DNA from: a virus
DNA length: 64,000 nt
Virus record (IMG/VR): IMGVR_UViG_3300009103_000001
Span: 62,001 to 126,000 of that record
Reading direction: 5' to 3' (one strand)
In this document: piece after piece, positions 33,574 through 42,263 of the stretch
Numbering within the stretch: position 1 is the stretch's first letter
Layout: each line of letters starts with the position of its first letter
The notes under the pieces: generated by a model
What the model was told of the DNA's origin: nothing
The model's input: only the letters and a program-made list of their open reading frames with translations
The model's database searches: none
Position numbers and translations under genes: made by a program

Positions 33574-33583
33574 GATATTTATA
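33574..33583 (+). promoter_or_regulatory. Late-type promoter motif GATATTTATA
   Basis: The motif lies 11 bases before the terminase ATG (33595) and directly after a terminator, as expected for a new transcription unit. Confidence 0.55.
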
Positions 33584-33594
33584 GATAAAACTCT

Positions 33595-35385
33595 ATGAAT
33601 AAGGCTCAGATGTTATATGAAATAGGTAAATGTATAAAAGACCCAATTTATGCAATAGAAACTTATCTAGAAACAGAAGATAGAACACAAGGTGGTTTTG
33701 TTCCATTTAAACTTTTTCCCAAACAAAAAGAATTAGTTAAATCTTACATAGATAATGACCACAATATAGTTATGAAACCACGACAAGCTGGGATAACAAC
33801 AACCACAGCAGCATATCTAGCTATAGTAACAGCATTATCCTCCAATAAAAGTACACAAAAAATTCTTATTGCAGCTAATAAACAAGAAACAGCAAAAGAA
33901 TTTCTAAAGAAAATAAAAGATTTTACAAAACAATTACCACAGTGGATGGATGTTTATCGTAACACTAACTCTACTGATTGGTTTGATACGGAAAAAAATT
34001 CATCTTCCCACTATAAATTATGGAATGGTAGTGAAGTTAAAGCTGTTGCATCATCTAAAGATGCCTTAAGGGGTTATACACCATCTGTTGTTGTTGTGGA
34101 TGAGGCAGCATTTATTGAGGGTAATAAAGGAGAAGAATTTTATACTGCCGCTCAACCATCATTATCTACAGGAGGTCGTTCAATATTAATTTCAACACCT
34201 AATGGTTATGACCCACTTTATCATAAAGCCTATGCCAACGCTAAATCAGGTGATAATAATTTCAATATAATAGAAATGCGTTGGTATGAAGACCCACGAT
34301 ACAATAAAGGTATGACTTGGGTTAAAAAAGAAAGAAATAAAGATGGTGAAGAAACTATACAAACAAAAGAAGATTTTAATAAAGAAAATTGGGATGATTT
34401 AATCAAAGATAATTGGGAACCAACGTCAGATTGGTTTGAAAATATGTGTGCACAACTTAATCACAATCCAAGGTCAATAGCACAAGAATTACTTTGTTCG
34501 TTTTTAGGTTCTGGTGATAACGTAATAGATGAAAAGTATGTTGAGAGACAAAAAAAGGATAATGTAGTAGACCCAATTAGAAAAGAATGGTTAGATGGTA
34601 ACATGTGGATTTGGGAAGACCCAATAAAAGACCACCAATATATATTAGCGGCCGACCCATCATCAGGTTCTTCAGATGACTTTGCTGGTATTTGTATATG
34701 GGATTACACAACTGGATATCAAGTAGCTGAGTATCATGGTAAAGTTGCTCCAGATGTATTAGGTGAGATATGTAAATATTATGGTGAATCTTATAACGCT
34801 TTTGTTGTAGTAGATATTACTGGTGGTTGGGGAGCTTCAGTAATATTAAAATTAATTGAGTTAGGTTATTCTAAAAAATTATTATATTATGACATTACAG
34901 TTGGTATTGACGCTGTTGAAAATAATAAATCACTACAGAAATTTATGAATAAAGGTAAATTACCTGGACTTAATTTTCAAAAAAATAGAGGACAAATAAC
35001 CACAAAACTAGAAGAATTTATTAGATTAGATTCTTTTAAAGTTAGGTCTATTAGAGCAATAAACGAAATGGACACATTTGTTTTTATAAACGGTAGAGCT
35101 GACCATATGAAAGGTTATCATGATGACTTATTAATGTCAATAGGTATGTGTTGTTTTGTTGGTGAGACATCATTTAAAAATTTAGAAAAATCTAAAGGAC
35201 AAGCTAAAGCAATGGTTAGTAGTTGGGCAATTACAACAACAACAAGTGAGGATATTGGTGTTTTGGATGATGTTATGAATGGTTTTATTGTTAATGAAAT
35301 TAATGAAAATAAACAAACCGTTCAAAATACAAAAGAATATTCTTGGTTATTTGGTGGTTTACCTGGATTTAAAAAAAATAAATAA
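33595..35385 (+). CDS. Terminase large subunit, T4 gp17-like
   Basis: 596 aa, near the length of T4 gp17 (610). The ATPase half shows KPRQAGITT (61-69, the Walker A variant of viral terminases), VVVVDEAA (165-172, Walker B with catalytic Glu) and LISTPNG (198-204, coupling motif). The RNase H-like nuclease half has LAADPSSGSSDDFAG with D354, AFVVVDITGG with D406 and YHDDLL with D510, the three acidic residues expected to bind metal. It packages DNA into proheads through the portal. It overlaps the next small gene by one base. The small subunit is not identified in this window. Confidence 0.95.
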   Translation: MNKAQMLYEIGKCIKDPIYAIETYLETEDRTQGGFVPFKLFPKQKELVKSYIDNDHNIVMKPRQAGITTTTAAYLAIVTALSSNKSTQKILIAANKQETAKEFLKKIKDFTKQLPQWMDVYRNTNSTDWFDTEKNSSSHYKLWNGSEVKAVASSKDALRGYTPSVVVVDEAAFIEGNKGEEFYTAAQPSLSTGGRSILISTPNGYDPLYHKAYANAKSGDNNFNIIEMRWYEDPRYNKGMTWVKKERNKDGEETIQTKEDFNKENWDDLIKDNWEPTSDWFENMCAQLNHNPRSIAQELLCSFLGSGDNVIDEKYVERQKKDNVVDPIRKEWLDGNMWIWEDPIKDHQYILAADPSSGSSDDFAGICIWDYTTGYQVAEYHGKVAPDVLGEICKYYGESYNAFVVVDITGGWGASVILKLIELGYSKKLLYYDITVGIDAVENNKSLQKFMNKGKLPGLNFQKNRGQITTKLEEFIRLDSFKVRSIRAINEMDTFVFINGRADHMKGYHDDLLMSIGMCCFVGETSFKNLEKSKGQAKAMVSSWAITTTTSEDIGVLDDVMNGFIVNEINENKQTVQNTKEYSWLFGGLPGFKKNK

Positions 35386-35624
35386 TGGCAAAAATATACT
35401 CAAATAAAGCTTTTAGACGACAATGTGCTGTTAGGAAAGGTGGGGGACCAACTTATAATAGATTTTGTCCACCTAAAGATAGGGGTAATGATAATTTGGT
35501 CACAAAAAAACCAGAAAAAAATAGTTGTTCTGGCCCTTATGACAATCTAGTTAGTTATGTATTTGAAATAGACTTATCAAATGGTAGTCATTTAGCATAT
35601 GTTGATTGTGATTATGTAGAATAA
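35385..35624 (+). CDS. Small cysteine-containing hypothetical protein
   Basis: 79 aa, coupled to the terminase by TAATG. It has a basic N-terminus (KAFRRQCAVRKGGG) and three further cysteines. No family is recognised. It may be a minor head protein or a chaperone of DNA packaging, which is only a positional guess. Confidence 0.55.
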   Translation: MAKIYSNKAFRRQCAVRKGGGPTYNRFCPPKDRGNDNLVTKKPEKNSCSGPYDNLVSYVFEIDLSNGSHLAYVDCDYVE

Positions 35625-35674
35625 TTATTTTTAATGTTCACATTAAATAAAGATAAGTTATTGTTATTAGTGTA

Positions 35675-35684
35675 GATATTTATA
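35675..35684 (+). promoter_or_regulatory. Late-type promoter motif GATATTTATA
   Basis: The motif ends 13 bases before the portal ATG at 35698. Confidence 0.55.
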
Positions 35685-35697
35685 TTAAAATATTTTT

Positions 35698-37575
35698 ATG
35701 GAAGAAAATAAAAATTTAACAGTTTATCAAAAATTATTTTACTTATTTGGACAAGCGGGTGGACCGAAAACGAATGCGGATTATAATAAGTATACTTTAA
35801 ATAATAAGGATTTAATTGTTACTAAATCTAAAGAAGATTTTCAAAAAGAAAAATTACAACTACAACAACAAAAATATTTAGAAGGTCAATGGGCCAGAGT
35901 TGATAGTGAATTATACCAAAAATCAATATTTTATGAAACATCTAGAGTGGCTTCATATATGGATTATGAATCTATGGAGTTTACACCTGAAATATCAGTA
36001 GCTTTAGATATAATGTCTGAAGAAAGTTGTACGTTAAGTGAACAAGGACAAATATTATCTATTTATTCTGATTCTTCTAGAATCAAAAAAGTTTTACAAG
36101 ATTTATTTTATAATGTATTAGATATACACTCTAATTTACCTATGTGGACAAGAAATACTTGTAAATATGGTGATAATTTTGTTTTTCTAAAAATAGATTA
36201 TAAAGATGGTATTATAGGGGCAAGTCAATTAACAAATATAGAAGTTAGTAGAAGTGAAACAGGAACATTCCCATTCCAAGAACCAACGGTACAAGAAGCT
36301 GAAAATGACGTTAAAAAGAAACAAGTTAAATTTTATTGGAAAAATAAAAATATGGAATTTAATCCATGGGAAGTAGCACATTTTAGATTATTAGGTGATG
36401 ATAGAAAATTACCTTATGGTACTTCTGTGTTAGAAAAAGTTAGAAGAATATGGAAACAACTTCTTTTAGCTGAAGATGCTATGTTAGTTTATCGTGTTAC
36501 AAGAGCACCAGAAAGAAGAGTATTTAAAGTTTATGTTGGTAATATAGATGATGATGATGTTGAAGCTTATGTACAAAAAGTAGCGAATAAATTTAAAAGA
36601 GTACAAACAACAGATAATCAAACTGGTCAGGTAGATATTAGATATAATACTTTAGCCGTAGACCAAGATTATTTTGTTCCTGTAAGAGACCCAAATGCGT
36701 CAATGCCTATTGAGACTTTAGCTGGAGCTCAAAACTTAGACCAAATTGCTGATATACAATTTATACAAAGAAAATTAGTTACAGCACTAAGAGTACCTAA
36801 AACTTTTTTAGGTTTTGAAGAACCTGTTGGTGAAGGTAAAAATTTAGCTTTGATGGACATTAGATTCGCTAGAACTATTAATAGAATTCAACAAGCTATG
36901 ATACAAGAATTAAATAAAATAGCTATTATACATCTATATATTTTAGGGTTTCATGATGAATTAAATGATTTTAAATTATCACTTAATAACCCATCAACAC
37001 AGGGTGAGATGTTAAAGGTTGAACAATGGAAAGAAAAAGTTCTTTTATATAAAGATTTAGTTGCCGGAGTTGATGGTGGTATAGCGCCAACATCACACAC
37101 ATGGGCTAAGAAAAATATATTTAATTGGTCTTCAGATGAAATAAAAGAAGATTTAGAACAACAAAGACTAGAGAGAGCGGCTTCAGCGGAATTAGAACAA
37201 ACACCGAACATAATTAAAAATACTGGATTTTTTAAGAAGGTTGATAAACTATATGGAGAATTACCGATGGACCAAGGTGAAGAGACTGAAGAAGGCGAAG
37301 GTACTGAAGAAGGTTTTGGTGGTGGTGATTTAGGTGGAGGCTTTGGAGGTGGAGGCTTCGGAGGCGGTGAAGATTTCGGTGGTGGTGAAGAAGGTGGCTT
37401 TGGTGAAGAAGGTGGCTTTGGTGAAGAAGGTGGCTTTGGTGAAAGTTTTAGGGGAGACGAAAAAACTATAGAGAAGTTACTATTAGAAGGTAAGAAAAAA
37501 AATGAAGATATTTTTATGATGACAGAGGGTATTGAAGACCTTATAAACAAGAATAAAGATACAGAACAAGAATAA
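35698..37575 (+). CDS. Portal protein, T4 gp20-like
   Basis: 625 aa. The central part matches T4-type portals: QKSIFYETSRVASYMDYESM, then EFTPEISVALDIMSEES, a conserved FRLLGDDRKLPYGTSVLE, ILQ-type helices (RRIWKQLLLAEDAMLVYRVT), RAPERRVF, LAGAQNLDQIADIQFIQRKL and LRVPKTFLGFEE, followed by the long helices of the crown. The C-terminal 100 residues contain a glycine-rich repeat (GGGFGGGGFGGGEDFGGG) absent from T4 gp20, then a helical end. The portal forms the dodecameric DNA gate and nucleates head assembly. Confidence 0.92.
   Translation: MEENKNLTVYQKLFYLFGQAGGPKTNADYNKYTLNNKDLIVTKSKEDFQKEKLQLQQQKYLEGQWARVDSELYQKSIFYETSRVASYMDYESMEFTPEISVALDIMSEESCTLSEQGQILSIYSDSSRIKKVLQDLFYNVLDIHSNLPMWTRNTCKYGDNFVFLKIDYKDGIIGASQLTNIEVSRSETGTFPFQEPTVQEAENDVKKKQVKFYWKNKNMEFNPWEVAHFRLLGDDRKLPYGTSVLEKVRRIWKQLLLAEDAMLVYRVTRAPERRVFKVYVGNIDDDDVEAYVQKVANKFKRVQTTDNQTGQVDIRYNTLAVDQDYFVPVRDPNASMPIETLAGAQNLDQIADIQFIQRKLVTALRVPKTFLGFEEPVGEGKNLALMDIRFARTINRIQQAMIQELNKIAIIHLYILGFHDELNDFKLSLNNPSTQGEMLKVEQWKEKVLLYKDLVAGVDGGIAPTSHTWAKKNIFNWSSDEIKEDLEQQRLERAASAELEQTPNIIKNTGFFKKVDKLYGELPMDQGEETEEGEGTEEGFGGGDLGGGFGGGGFGGGEDFGGGEEGGFGEEGGFGEEGGFGESFRGDEKTIEKLLLEGKKKNEDIFMMTEGIEDLINKNKDTEQE
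37290..37450 (+). repeat. Glycine-rich coding repeats in the portal C-terminus
   Basis: The region encodes GGG(F/D) and EEGGFG units, including three almost identical 18-base copies near 37391-37440. Confidence 0.7.
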
Positions 37576-37610
37576 TTATTGAAGCACTTATCATTTTCGG
37601 CATATTTATT

Positions 37611-37620
37611 TTAAAAATAA
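37611..37620 (+). promoter_or_regulatory. Late-type promoter motif CATATTTATT
   Basis: The motif ends 4 bases before the ATG at 37625. Confidence 0.45.
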
Positions 37621-37624
37621 TATT

Positions 37625-38407
37625 ATGAATTTTGGTACTGTTAAGAATATATTTGTTGAAAAACTTATAGAATCCCATATTTCTGGTGAAAAAACAGGTA
37701 AAAACTTATATAAAAAGTTTTTAAAAACACTTAATGAAAGTGAAACATTAAAGACAGCTTTTGTTGTTTATAAGAATATTGAAAGTAATACAATTAGTGA
37801 TAAATTTGAGGCAAACCATTATTTAAAAGAAAATTTATCGTTAATTAATAATTTTACAGGAAAAAAATCATTAGTAGAAGAAACTAAAAAATTAATAGCA
37901 ATTTTAAAAGAAAATGATATTAATTTAGATGTTAAATCTAATAACTTACACGAATCTTTAGAAATACTTTTAACTAAAACTAGTAGTTTAAAAACCATAA
38001 ACAAATTACACGAATCTAGAATAAATGTTATAGATTGGTTAATTTCTAATAAAGATAGGGAAGAAAAAAGTGATTATGTTAGGGAAAATATAAATCCTAA
38101 GAAATTTTTAGATATAGCAACAAATAAATTTAATGAAAGATATTCAGAATTAACTGAAGAAGAAAAAAATATTTTAAAGGTACTTAAAGAATCTGACGAT
38201 AGTAGTTTAAAAAATATGGTTTTAAAACTAGTTAAAGATAACATTAACATTATAAATGAAAATTTGGATAAGTATTCAAATAATATGGATGTTAAAGGTA
38301 AGTTATTAGAAACTAAAGATAGGGTTTACAGAATGGTTGATAGTGATGATGATTTAGGTAATAAAATTTTAAAATTATATGATTTAAAAAATAGTATTAA
38401 TGGGTAA
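37625..38407 (+). CDS. Probable prohead core protein
   Basis: 260 aa, directly after the portal, where T4 has core genes 67 and 68. It is charged and helical and contains many (I/L)xE sites, several followed by S or N: LNE|S (36-38), LKE|N twice, LHE|S twice, LKE|S and INE|N. Core proteins of T4 are cut into small peptides by gp21 during maturation, and this density of sites fits that fate. It shows no direct sequence match to gp67/68 that I can see. It overlaps the holin-like gene by 8 bases. Confidence 0.6.
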   Translation: MNFGTVKNIFVEKLIESHISGEKTGKNLYKKFLKTLNESETLKTAFVVYKNIESNTISDKFEANHYLKENLSLINNFTGKKSLVEETKKLIAILKENDINLDVKSNNLHESLEILLTKTSSLKTINKLHESRINVIDWLISNKDREEKSDYVRENINPKKFLDIATNKFNERYSELTEEEKNILKVLKESDDSSLKNMVLKLVKDNINIINENLDKYSNNMDVKGKLLETKDRVYRMVDSDDDLGNKILKLYDLKNSING

Positions 38408-38915
38408 GATGTTTGGGTTTATTTTGGAGAATTTTGGGTTCAACTGTAAATATGAGTTTATGGGTTCAATGGTACACACACAAGTACTAGCTTTAACATT
38501 ACCTATAGCCGGCATTAGTTCAATAATTGAATCGTACTTTGGTTTACAGGGTTTAACAGTCCTATCTTTTGTGTTACTAATAACACTTGAACTTATATCG
38601 GGTATATGTGCGTCTAAGGTAAATAAAGAAAAAATCTCTTCTAGAAGGTTTAGTAGGTTTGGTTTTAAATTATTTGTATGGGTCACATTATTATTTATTT
38701 TAAATAGTTTAAGATTGGAATATTCCACATACGATACAACAATAGGTAAAACATCTTATTTATTATTTAATTGGTTACATAGTACAGTTTTTATTTATGT
38801 TAATTTAGAATATCTAATATCAGTTTTAGAAAATTTAGGGGTTATATCTGGTAAGAAAAAAGGTACATTAATTTCAGCAATTAAAAATAAACTAAAAAAC
38901 ATTCTTAAAAATTAA
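38400..38915 (+). CDS. Holin-family membrane protein
   Basis: 171 aa with about three hydrophobic helices (VLALTLPIAGISSIIESYFG; LTVLSFVLLITLELISGICA; FKLFVWVTLLFILNSLR). The second helix followed by SKVNKEKISSRRFSRFG resembles the 'D.(I/L)(T/S)G...A....E..SR....G' pattern of the Holin_4 (toxin secretion/phage lysis) family. Such proteins permeabilise the inner membrane so that endolysin can act. The basic C-terminus would face the cytoplasm. The location inside the head module, away from the glucosaminidase, is unusual. Confidence 0.6.
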   Translation: MGKMFGFILENFGFNCKYEFMGSMVHTQVLALTLPIAGISSIIESYFGLQGLTVLSFVLLITLELISGICASKVNKEKISSRRFSRFGFKLFVWVTLLFILNSLRLEYSTYDTTIGKTSYLLFNWLHSTVFIYVNLEYLISVLENLGVISGKKKGTLISAIKNKLKNILKN

Positions 38916-38945
38916 TGAATAAAAAATAAATCAAATGTTTTTATA

Positions 38946-39239
38946 ATGGGAGTATTTAAAGATATGTTAAAAGAAAGAGGAAAATGGTCACAAGGTAGAA
39001 TATATCTACTAGTATCAGTTATAGTATATTACATCACATTAGCTGTTCTTATGTTTGCTGGTATAAAAACTTCTAAAGAGGGAGAAGGTTTAGATATGGA
39101 TAAATTTGAAATCATTATTGAGGCACTTAAATACGCTATGGTGTTATTTGGTGGTTATGTATTTGGTGGTAAATTTATGGAAGTAATTAAAGTTATTGGG
39201 GGCAAGAAAGAAGAGCCTCCTAAAAAGGAAATATTATAA
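38946..39239 (+). CDS. Small two-helix membrane protein, possible second holin
   Basis: 97 aa with two hydrophobic segments (IYLLVSVIVYYITLAVLMFAG, about 20-40; ALKYAMVLFGGYVFGGKFM, about 62-80) and a charged C-terminus (GGKKEEPPKKE). The size and topology fit class II holins. It follows the holin-like gene after 30 bases, ahead of a terminator. The assignment is by topology only. Confidence 0.55.
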   Translation: MGVFKDMLKERGKWSQGRIYLLVSVIVYYITLAVLMFAGIKTSKEGEGLDMDKFEIIIEALKYAMVLFGGYVFGGKFMEVIKVIGGKKEEPPKKEIL

Positions 39240-39245
39240 ATGAAT

Positions 39246-39277
39246 AAAAGCCTCCAAATTTAGGGGGCTTTTTTTTG
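39246..39277 (+). terminator. Rho-independent terminator
   Basis: AAAGCCTCC, loop, GGGGGCTTT, then a T run, 6 bases after the 38946 gene and ahead of glutamine synthetase. Confidence 0.85.
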
Positions 39278-39329
39278 TTAATAACATTTAGTATACTTAA
39301 GTAAATAACAATTAATAAAAAAATAATAA

Positions 39330-40460
39330 ATGAAAAAAGTTTTTTTAGAATACGTTTGGTTGGACGGAAATCAACCACAACAATTAAGAAGTAAAACTAA
39401 AGTTGTAAAACCTGAAGATATTAGAAAATATACTGATTCGGGGGTTATAAACCCCGAATATTCGGGATTTATTTGGGATTTACCTAAATGGTCTTTTGAT
39501 GGTAGTTCAACAAAACAGGCTAAAGCTGGAAAGGGGGAAAACACTGATTGTGTTTTAAAACCTGTATTTTCTTGTGATGACCCATTTAGAGGTGATTATC
39601 ATTACATTGTCCTTTGTGAGGTTTTAAATCCAGACGGAACCTTACACCCAACAAATAAAAGAGGTGAGTTAAGGGAGTTTATGGAAAAAAATAAAATAAC
39701 GGACTCTAAAGTTAGTTTAGAAAAAGCCAATTGGTTTGGTTGGGAACAAGAATATACTTTAACCACAAAACCGAATTTTAAAGAAGGTGAAGGATTACCA
39801 CTTGGGTTCAGACCTAATGAAGAACCTAGACCACAAGGAGATTATTATTGTGGTGTTGGAGCAGATAATATCACAGGTAGAAGAATTGTGGAAGAACATT
39901 TAGAAAAATGTGTTGAAGCTGGTTTGGATATCTCAGGTATTAACGCGGAAGTTATGTTAGGGCAATGGGAATACCAAATTGGACCTGTAACATCTCTTGA
40001 AGGGTCGGACCAATTATGGGTTTCTAGATATATTCTACAACGAGTGGCCGAAGAAAATGGTGTTAAAATATCATTTCACCCAAAACCAAAAACTGGTGAT
40101 TGGAATGGTTCAGGATGTCATGTCAATTTCTCAACCCCTGAAATGAGAAAAGAAGACGGTATTAAATTAATTAAAGATACAATGGCTAAATTAACACTTA
40201 CTCATGATGAACATATTAAAGTATATGGTTTATATAATGAAAAACGTATGACAGGTGAACATGAAACTTCTAGTATAAACGATTTTAGTTATGGTTATAG
40301 TACAAGAGATACTAGTATCAGAATTCCAGCACAGTCAATAATTGATGGTAAGGGTTATTTTGAAGACCGAAGACCCGCTTCTAATTGTGACCCATACAGT
40401 GTAGCATTACGTATGTTAAAAACTGTATATAACACTGTGAATGAAACAGTAGAAGTTTAA
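39330..40460 (+). CDS. Glutamine synthetase, type II (eukaryote-like)
   Basis: 376 aa, the length of type II (GSII) enzymes and much shorter than bacterial GSI. All family motifs are intact: FDGSST (56-61), WFGWEQEYTL (135-144, metal-binding Glu), CGVGADN (174-180), GINAEVMLGQWEYQIGP (203-219), PKPKTGDWNGSGCHVNFS (251-268, ATP and ammonium sites), NEKRMTGEHE (303-312), RIP (331-333) and EDRRPASN (345-352). It makes glutamine from glutamate, ammonia and ATP. It is flanked by terminators on both sides, like an inserted moron. I see neither a canonical host promoter nor a late motif upstream. It is probably an auxiliary metabolic gene supplying nitrogen for nucleotide synthesis. Confidence 0.95.
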   Translation: MKKVFLEYVWLDGNQPQQLRSKTKVVKPEDIRKYTDSGVINPEYSGFIWDLPKWSFDGSSTKQAKAGKGENTDCVLKPVFSCDDPFRGDYHYIVLCEVLNPDGTLHPTNKRGELREFMEKNKITDSKVSLEKANWFGWEQEYTLTTKPNFKEGEGLPLGFRPNEEPRPQGDYYCGVGADNITGRRIVEEHLEKCVEAGLDISGINAEVMLGQWEYQIGPVTSLEGSDQLWVSRYILQRVAEENGVKISFHPKPKTGDWNGSGCHVNFSTPEMRKEDGIKLIKDTMAKLTLTHDEHIKVYGLYNEKRMTGEHETSSINDFSYGYSTRDTSIRIPAQSIIDGKGYFEDRRPASNCDPYSVALRMLKTVYNTVNETVEV

Positions 40461-40470
40461 ATTTTTAATA

Positions 40471-40911
40471 ATGAAAAGAGGTAAAGAAGTGAAGATTAAC
40501 ACACCATATCAATATAATATCATTTCTGGAACGGTTGACAATAAAAACCCAAAATCAGTTTATATACAAATATCAGCTTGGGGTAAACCGAAAATTTATA
40601 ATGAATTTTATGATTATGATAATATATTAAAATTTAAATCTAAAAAAGTAAAAAGAAAGTTATTTGAAGTTCTAGACAATGAACATTTCCATAAAAATAA
40701 ATCTATAGTAGATTTTAATATGGCTTCGTCTGGGATTAAAAAAGATAAAAGGAGTTTTATGTCAGTAGAAATGACATTGTTTAAAAAAGAACCTTTATTA
40801 CCTGTAAATTCAAATGAATTACAACCAATATTAGGTATAATATCTGAAAAAATAATAACGGATGTTTTTGAAAAGGATGAAGATTTTAAGTTTTTTAAGA
40901 AAAAAAGCTAA
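40471..40911 (+). CDS. Hypothetical protein with possible frameshifted C-terminus
   Basis: 146 aa, starting 10 bases after glutamine synthetase and probably co-transcribed. It has an alpha/beta pattern (NPKSVYIQISAWGKPKIYNE) and a basic C-terminus. It ends at TAA 40909-40911 directly after an A7 run (40900-40906). In the +1 frame the reading continues for 24 codons (AKKISKKEFNNKKQWLEGDG..) to TAA 40979-40981, just before a terminator, which suggests either a frameshift mutation or recoding. No family is recognised. Confidence 0.6.
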   Translation: MKRGKEVKINTPYQYNIISGTVDNKNPKSVYIQISAWGKPKIYNEFYDYDNILKFKSKKVKRKLFEVLDNEHFHKNKSIVDFNMASSGIKKDKRSFMSVEMTLFKKEPLLPVNSNELQPILGIISEKIITDVFEKDEDFKFFKKKS

Positions 40912-40980
40912 AAAGATTAGTAAAAAAGAATTTAATAATAAAAAACAATGGTTAGAAGGTGATGGGCCTCAAACAGACTA

Positions 40981-41006
40981 AAAGGGACAATAATGTCCCT
41001 TTTTTA
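40981..41006 (+). terminator. Terminator, possibly bidirectional
   Basis: AAAGGGACA, loop ATAA, TGTCCCTTT, then T-rich sequence. It ends the glutamine synthetase operon and overlaps the end of the convergent minus-strand gene. Confidence 0.8.
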
Positions 41007-41543
41007 TTTACCAACAGATACAGTGTAAAATGATTGTTTATATTTCATAAAACACTCACCATTTTCATCACTAACACAAATAACGTATGGACCAAAAGTT
41101 TTAACAGTCCCATTGCCGTAATAAGTGGATAATCTTTCAGTTAAACCAAACACTTGTTCATCGTGTCTTCTAACATAATCATACCCTATAGAACCTCTAG
41201 TAGTAAAAACAGTATAACTTTTATTATCATCACTTCTACCAATATAAACCTTAGCTTTAGTGTATATGTAATTACCTTGTTTATAAGATTCTATTTTTAT
41301 GTCTTTAACATTCCAATTACCAAACATTTGTGAAAGTTGTTTACTAACTCTTTCTTCTAAATCATCAGTTAATCTTTTAGAACCTAATACACCATGAACC
41401 AAATCCCAATCTGTATTATCAGTAGGTTGTTTACCTTCAATAGTAACAACGTAATGGTTTTTTTCAGTATATGTATGATGTAAGTTTTGTGAGAAAACGA
41501 CACTAACCATAAAGATTAGTATGATTGTTAATATATTTTTCAT
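41004..41543 (-). CDS. Exported hypothetical protein
   Basis: 179 aa. A signal peptide (KNILTIILIFMVSVVFSQ, cut after FSQ) of the Flavobacteria kind starts it. The mature part has no recognised domain; it is beta-rich with histidines near the start (HHTYTEKNHYVV) and an aromatic C-terminus (MKYKQSFYTVSV). It is the second gene of a minus-strand operon with the host-type promoter at 42214. It overlaps the upstream gene by 4 bases. It would act in the periplasm or at the cell surface. Confidence 0.65.
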   Translation of the reverse strand: MKNILTIILIFMVSVVFSQNLHHTYTEKNHYVVTIEGKQPTDNTDWDLVHGVLGSKRLTDDLEERVSKQLSQMFGNWNVKDIKIESYKQGNYIYTKAKVYIGRSDDNKSYTVFTTRGSIGYDYVRRHDEQVFGLTERLSTYYGNGTVKTFGPYVICVSDENGECFMKYKQSFYTVSVGK

Positions 41544-42172
41544 TTTACTTGTGGATTTTTAAGTTGTACAGTTGGTTGAATTTCTTCTAATAGGAGTTCA
41601 TAAGAAACATCCATATCATTAGCTAATTTATAAAGTTGGTCGATGGTACCTTTTTTAATTGAATATTTAGCTATTGCTTCAATTAGGTTTTCTTTATCAT
41701 CAGCAGAAATATCTTCACAATTTTCAATTAAACCCGCGATTGTTTCTTGATTTCTTTCCAAAACATTGACGTTGAATTTATATTCGACCTCTTCATTTAC
41801 AATATCTTCACCGTAGGTTTTTATTAGATATTCAGCTCTTTCAGCATCTATCTTTTTATAAGAATCTTGTACAATAACCATCACTCTACCACCTTGGTCA
41901 GAAGTTAAGTTAAAAGATGATTCTCTTTTACCCGTTTTTTCTAATATAGCAATAAATTCTTCAACACCAATTTCTTTTATGGTTGATTCAGCTGAAGCTA
42001 ATTCTGACTTAATTGTTGCCATTTCCTTTTTTAATGTAGCTAGTTTAGCCAATTTTAAATGAAACAGAGCCATTTCTTCTTCTTTTAGTTTTGGTGTTAC
42101 CATCTGTTTTTCAACAGTTTTTGATTTAGTTGTTTTGGCTTTTGATTTAGCCTTTGAGAACATATTTGCCAT
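41540..42172 (-). CDS. Hypothetical protein with helical core
   Basis: 210 aa. A basic, serine- and threonine-rich N-terminus (MANMFSKAKSKAKTTKSKT) is followed by a long coiled-coil-like helix (LFHLKLAKLATLKKEMATIK) and a mixed domain (NLTSDQGGRVMVIVQDSYKK, about 85-140). Similar proteins occur in phages of Bacteroidetes in my recollection, but the function is unknown. It is the first gene of the operon driven by the host-type promoter upstream. Confidence 0.6.
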   Translation of the reverse strand: MANMFSKAKSKAKTTKSKTVEKQMVTPKLKEEEMALFHLKLAKLATLKKEMATIKSELASAESTIKEIGVEEFIAILEKTGKRESSFNLTSDQGGRVMVIVQDSYKKIDAERAEYLIKTYGEDIVNEEVEYKFNVNVLERNQETIAGLIENCEDISADDKENLIEAIAKYSIKKGTIDQLYKLANDMDVSYELLLEEIQPTVQLKNPQVK

Positions 42173-42213
42173 AGTAATAAATGTTTTAAGTGATTTTTAA
42201 ATAATTAATTGAA

Positions 42214-42243
42214 CAAATATAATAATATTATTTTTATTGGCAA
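42214..42243 (-). promoter_or_regulatory. Bacteroidetes-type promoter for the 42172-41004 operon
   Basis: Read on the minus strand: TTG at 42243-42241, 19 bases, TATATTTG at 42221-42214. Its position argues against a TTG start at 42209 for the divergent protease gene. Confidence 0.7.
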
Positions 42244-42263
42244 TGGAATAAGTGAATTTATTG

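Noticed and set aside
36951-37550. 199-codon minus-strand frame rich in P and S
   Set aside because: It is antisense to the portal's glycine-rich C-terminus and has no promoter or coupled neighbours.
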